From NCBI GenBank assembly GCA_900544225.1, contig UQUD01000041.1, positions 1 through 17,342 of the forward strand: 17,342 nucleotides of DNA, in the 5' to 3' direction. Below, one piece after another: positions 15,061 to 17,342 of the stretch (the first letter of the stretch is position 1; the number at the start of each line of letters is the position of its first letter). The DNA comes from an uncultured Collinsella sp. (GTDB lineage Bacteria; Actinomycetota; Coriobacteriia; Coriobacteriales; Coriobacteriaceae). The position numbers and the translations under genes were made by a program. The notes under the pieces were generated by a model. The model ran no database searches, was not told the origin of the DNA, and worked only from the letters and a program-made list of their open reading frames with translations.

Positions 15061-15636
15061 GTGAGTACCCGTAGCGCCACGAACAAGCGCACGCAATCCC
15101 ACGAAGTTACCGGGGTTGCGCGCAAGTCCGCCGCATCTGCTAAACCCGCCCGCCAAGCAGCGAGCTCCGTTCGCGTCGTGCCGGCTTCGTCTAAAGCTCG
15201 CCGCAAAGAGCTCGAGAAGGGTGAAAACCTGGAAGGCCTTTCCAAGGAGGAGAAGCGCGCCCGCAAGGCCAAGCAGCGTGCTCGCGAGGATCGTATCTAT
15301 ACGGTGTCGAATATTCTTCTCAAGCAGGATGAGGACTACACCAAGCGCCGTCGTATCTGGTGGGCCGTGCTCGCCATCGGCATGGTACTCGTCGTGGCAA
15401 TTTGGGCTTCGCTCTACTTCGCTCCCGGCGGCACGGTGTCCAGTCCTGTTCAGATGGTCGGCATCGTTTTGTCCTATGTCATCATCCTGGGTGACTTTAT
15501 CTACGACTTCGTTCGTATTCGTCCCTTGCGCAACATGTACCGCGCGCAGGCCGAGGGCATGTCCGAGAACAAGCTCAACGCTCTTATCGAGCGCTCGGCT
15601 GCCGAGGAGGACAAGAAGGACTCCAAGAAGAAGTAG
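15061..15636 (+). CDS. small basic two-helix membrane protein, unknown
   Basis: The product has 191 residues. The GTG start directly follows the purC stop, with AAGGAG at 15046-15051 inside the purC end, so the two are co-transcribed and probably coupled. Residues 1-98 are hydrophilic and very basic, with a probable coiled-coil stretch (SKARRKELEKGENLEGLSKEEKRARKAKQ, split here by position 44-72). Helices at about 99-120 and 130-151 form a hairpin, so both ends are probably cytoplasmic, and the tail (160-191) is charged, ending in KKDSKKK. No catalytic motif is seen and I recognise no characterised family. Its link to purC is positional only. Confidence 0.82.
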   Translation: MSTRSATNKRTQSHEVTGVARKSAASAKPARQAASSVRVVPASSKARRKELEKGENLEGLSKEEKRARKAKQRAREDRIYTVSNILLKQDEDYTKRRRIWWAVLAIGMVLVVAIWASLYFAPGGTVSSPVQMVGIVLSYVIILGDFIYDFVRIRPLRNMYRAQAEGMSENKLNALIERSAAEEDKKDSKKK

Positions 15637-15639
15637 CGT

Positions 15640-15669
15640 TTGTATCCATACATATCGCTAAGATATAAG
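15640..15669 (+). promoter_or_regulatory. possible promoter of the aminopeptidase gene
   Basis: TTGTAT (15640-15645), an 18-bp spacer and TATAAG (15664-15669). The -35 and spacer length match those of the tRNA-Gly promoter. The -10 abuts the terminator that follows, so transcripts would begin within that hairpin and the new RNA could not form it. Confidence 0.4.
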
Positions 15670-15697
15670 GCGCGTCGTTTTTGCGGCGCGCCTTTTT
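15667..15697 (+). terminator. terminator of the purC operon
   Basis: GGCGCGTCG/CGGCGCGCC pairs over 9 bp (one T-G) around TTTTTG and is followed by TTTTT. It lies about 30 bases after the stop of the small membrane protein gene. Confidence 0.88.
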
Positions 15698-15725
15698 ACT
15701 GTTCTATAGATAGATGGAGTGGCAC

Positions 15726-17006
15726 ATGATTCGAGCTGCCCTGACGGTCGAAGAGGCTTTGGAGGGCATGAAGGCCCTGGAGCCCAAGATTAAAAACTAC
15801 GCGCGCCTGGTCGTCCGCAAGGGCGTAAACGTCAAGCCCGGCCAGGAGGTCGTCGTTCAGTCTCCGGTCGAGTGCGCGCCTTTTGCCCGCGTGGTGGTCG
15901 CGGAGGCTTATGCCGCCGGCGCTGGTCACGTGACGGTCATTTGGGCCGATGACGCCGTGACGAGGTTCACGTACGAGCATGTCGATAAAAGCTATTTTGA
16001 GCAGACGCCCGAGTGGAAGCGCCTGCAGCTGGATTCCCTGGCCCAGGACGGTGCCTGCTTTATCTTTATTGAGGGTGCGGATCCTGCAGCCCTCAAGGGC
16101 ATCGATCCAGCCAAGCCGGCCGCGGCATCCAAGGCGAGGAATACGCAGTGCAAAGTTTTCCGCCGTGGACTGGATTACAACATCAATCCGTGGTGCATCG
16201 CCGGCGCTCCGGTCGTGGCTTGGGCGCGCGAGGTGTTCCCGGGAGACGCCGATGAGGTTGCAATCTATAAACTATGGAATGCGATTCTGCACACCGCTCG
16301 CGCCGATGGCCAGGACCCGGAGAGCGACTGGGAGCTTCATGACGCGGCGTTCGAAAAGAACTTGCGCTTCCTAAACGACAATCGTTTTGACTGTCTGCGC
16401 TATACCGCTTCGAATGGAACCGACCTGGTAATTGGTATGACGAAGGGGCATGAGTGGGCCGGCGGTAAGGGCGAGACCCCCAACGGTCACCCCTTCTTCC
16501 CTAACATCCCCACCGAGGAGGTCTTCACCTCGCCCGATCGTATGCGTGCTGACGGAATCGTCTATTCCGCAATGCCGCTTATCCATCACGGTAACAAGGT
16601 CGACGATTTTTGGATCAAGTTCGAGAACGGTCGTGTGGTGGATTACGACGCCCGTGTGGGAAAGGCGACACTCGCAAGTATCATCGATACTGACGAGGGC
16701 GCTGCTCATCTGGGAGAGGTTGCGCTCATTTCCAAGAACACGCCGATTCGCGAAAGCGGCATCCTGTTCTATGACACGCTCTATGACGAGAATGCCAGCT
16801 GCCATCTTGCACTGGGAGTCGGCTTCCCCGAGTGCATTGAGGGTGGATATGATATGTCCAAAGAGGAGCTCATTGAGCATGGCGTCAACGTTTCGAGCAC
16901 GCACGTCGACTTTATGATTGGCACGGACGACATCGATATTGTAGGCATTACGCCCGATGGACGCGAAGTTGTGATTTTCCAGAACGGCCAATGGAGTTGG
17001 GAATAG
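15726..17006 (+). CDS. M29-family aminopeptidase (AmpS/PepS-type)
   Basis: This cytoplasmic metal-dependent exopeptidase removes N-terminal residues from peptides. The product has 426 residues from the ATG at 15726, with GGAG 6 bases upstream; the in-frame ATG at 15714 has no usable site and overlaps the GGAG. Length and layout fit the family: an N-terminal domain with NYARLVVRKGVNVKPGQEVVV, and a C-terminal metal-binding half. Expected metal-ligand blocks are present: IPTEEVFTSPDR (Glu264/265), HLGEVALI (Glu331), ASCHLALG (His360) and THVDFMIG (His393, Asp395). It stands alone between a terminator and tRNA-Lys, whose -35 overlaps its last codons. It probably recycles peptides. Confidence 0.94.
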   Translation: MIRAALTVEEALEGMKALEPKIKNYARLVVRKGVNVKPGQEVVVQSPVECAPFARVVVAEAYAAGAGHVTVIWADDAVTRFTYEHVDKSYFEQTPEWKRLQLDSLAQDGACFIFIEGADPAALKGIDPAKPAAASKARNTQCKVFRRGLDYNINPWCIAGAPVVAWAREVFPGDADEVAIYKLWNAILHTARADGQDPESDWELHDAAFEKNLRFLNDNRFDCLRYTASNGTDLVIGMTKGHEWAGGKGETPNGHPFFPNIPTEEVFTSPDRMRADGIVYSAMPLIHHGNKVDDFWIKFENGRVVDYDARVGKATLASIIDTDEGAAHLGEVALISKNTPIRESGILFYDTLYDENASCHLALGVGFPECIEGGYDMSKEELIEHGVNVSSTHVDFMIGTDDIDIVGITPDGREVVIFQNGQWSWE

Positions 17007-17025
17007 TCCCAGACCGTGGTACAAT
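16997..17025 (+). promoter_or_regulatory. promoter of tRNA-Lys
   Basis: TTGGGA (16997-17002), 17 bp, then TACAAT (17020-17025). The -35 lies over the last codons of the aminopeptidase gene, and the start point would fall just before the tRNA at 17035. Confidence 0.65.
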
Positions 17026-17034
17026 GCCACCCGC

Positions 17035-17110
17035 GGGCCGTTAGCTCAGCTGGCAGAGCAGGGGACTTTTAATCCCAAGGTCCAGGGTTCGAACCCCTGA
17101 CGGCCCACCC
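17035..17110 (+). tRNA. tRNA-Lys(UUU), 3' end without encoded CCA
   Basis: The acceptor stem GGGCCGT/ACGGCCC, D-stem GCTC/GAGC, anticodon loop CTTTTAA (anticodon TTT), T-arm CAGGG-TTCGAAC-CCCTG and discriminator A17107 give a full cloverleaf. The outermost anticodon-stem pair is G-A. The discriminator is followed by CCC instead of CCA, so the nucleotidyltransferase would have to rebuild the end. A second copy of the last 20 bases of this gene, with CCA, lies 180 bp downstream. Confidence 0.96.
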
Positions 17111-17289
17111 AAAGATTGTTGAGGCGGTCAACTTCGGTTGGCCGTCTTTTTTGTCGCCCCTTCATGGGTTCGAACCCGAAAGGGCGCGGAGCTGAGGAAA
17201 CGCGCGAGCGTTTGCCAGCGCAGCGCGCAAGGCGCGAAAGCGCCGCAGCGGTCGCCCGCGCAGCGGGCCCGAACCCCTGACGGCCCACC
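17110..17289. repeat. tRNA-linked hairpin cassette B within a 180-bp insertion-like unit
   Basis: The unit begins right after the first tRNA 3' end and ends with its second copy. After the UUCG terminator come the perfect palindrome GGGTTCGAACCC (17166-17177), AAAGGGCGCGGAGC, the hairpin AAACGC-GCGA-GCGTTT (17198-17213), GGCGC-GAAA-GCGCC (17231-17244) and GCCCGC-GCA-GCGGGC (17254-17268), then the duplicate tRNA end. The order matches cassette A behind tRNA-Gly. No protein is encoded; frames reading through it antisense give a spurious peptide. It is probably a small non-autonomous element or a product of tRNA-end recombination. Confidence 0.65.
17122..17152 (+). terminator. first terminator after tRNA-Lys
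   Basis: AGGCGGTCAAC-TTCG-GTTGGCCGTCT forms an 11-bp stem (two G-U pairs) closed by a stable UUCG tetraloop, followed by a T-run. Confidence 0.9.
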
Positions 17290-17290
17290 A
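17270..17290 (+). repeat. duplicate of the tRNA-Lys 3' end (att-like), with CCA
   Basis: CGAACCCCTGACGGCCCACC (17270-17289) is identical over 20 bases to 17090-17109 in tRNA-Lys. The match ends sharply on both sides (T versus C before it, C versus A after it). This copy continues with A17290 to complete CCA, as expected for the original tRNA end pushed downstream by an insertion. Confidence 0.8.
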
Positions 17291-17298
17291 TAGAATAG

Positions 17299-17330
17299 AA
17301 AAGCGACTGGCGGATGCCGGTCGCTTTTTT
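17299..17330 (+). terminator. second, probably ancestral terminator of tRNA-Lys
   Basis: GCGACTGGC/GCCGGTCGC with loop GGAT, extended by AAAA/TTTT, runs into TTTTTT. It lies 9 bases after the CCA of the duplicate tRNA end, the spacing expected for the original terminator of this tRNA. Confidence 0.88.
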
Positions 17331-17342
17331 GTTGTCGCGACG

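Noticed and set aside
14071..15156. 361-codon minus-strand frame over purC
   Set aside because: Shadow of purC, with no start signal or family match.
17110..17289. An insertion sequence or integrase-bearing island
   Set aside because: The unit is 180 bp with no transposase or integrase coding capacity; at most it is a non-autonomous element.
17046..17291. Minus-strand frame through tRNA-Lys containing GRQGFEPW
   Set aside because: The same artefact: antisense translation of the tRNA and its duplicate end.

Overview
The window is high-GC DNA that most resembles a gut actinobacterium of the class Coriobacteriia, probably Collinsella. That rests on overall gene character (a TIGR03905-type TSCPD protein, a long-form PurC, an LPxTG/Cna-B surface protein, Tat lipoprotein, densely packed genes on one strand). 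No database comparison was made, so the genus is an inference.

Layout. (1) 2-1742: the 3' part of a large gene whose product ends in an M28 peptidase-like half-domain behind a long disordered region, followed by a small membrane protein and a strong terminator. (2) 1808-5239, minus strand: a 1143-residue cell-wall-anchored adhesin with a thioester domain, a run of SpaA/Cna-B-like domains and LPATG. (3) 5537-5655: tRNA-Gly(CCC) with its promoter and terminator, followed by a GC-rich hairpin cassette. (4) 5906-7252: purB. (5) 7391-10023: a translationally coupled pair, a cysteine-rich exported solute-binding protein and a membrane GGDEF diguanylate cyclase. (6) 10137-11611: a TSCPD-domain protein overlapping a Tat-exported lipoprotein of unknown function. 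(7) 11764-14063: an OmpR-type response regulator and sensor kinase pair, with a long hairpin at the start of the kinase gene. (8) 14173-15636: purC and a small two-helix membrane protein. (9) 15726-17006: an M29 (AmpS/PepS-type) aminopeptidase. (10) 17035-17330: tRNA-Lys(UUU), a second hairpin cassette, and an exact 20-bp duplicate of the tRNA 3' end.

Working links. purB and purC both serve purine synthesis; PurB also acts in the last step to AMP. The SBP/GGDEF pair looks like an extracellular ligand sensor feeding c-di-GMP signalling. The two-component pair and the adhesin are further surface and environment-sensing functions.

The most unusual feature is structural. Both tRNA genes are followed, just after their terminators, by cassettes with the same order of parts: a T-arm-like palindrome, an AGGG-GCG block, an AAACGC/GCGTTT hairpin, an AAGGCGC hairpin and a further hairpin. 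At tRNA-Lys the cassette lies between two exact copies of the tRNA 3' end spaced 180 bp apart, and only the distal copy carries CCA. This looks like a small tRNA-targeting repeat element.
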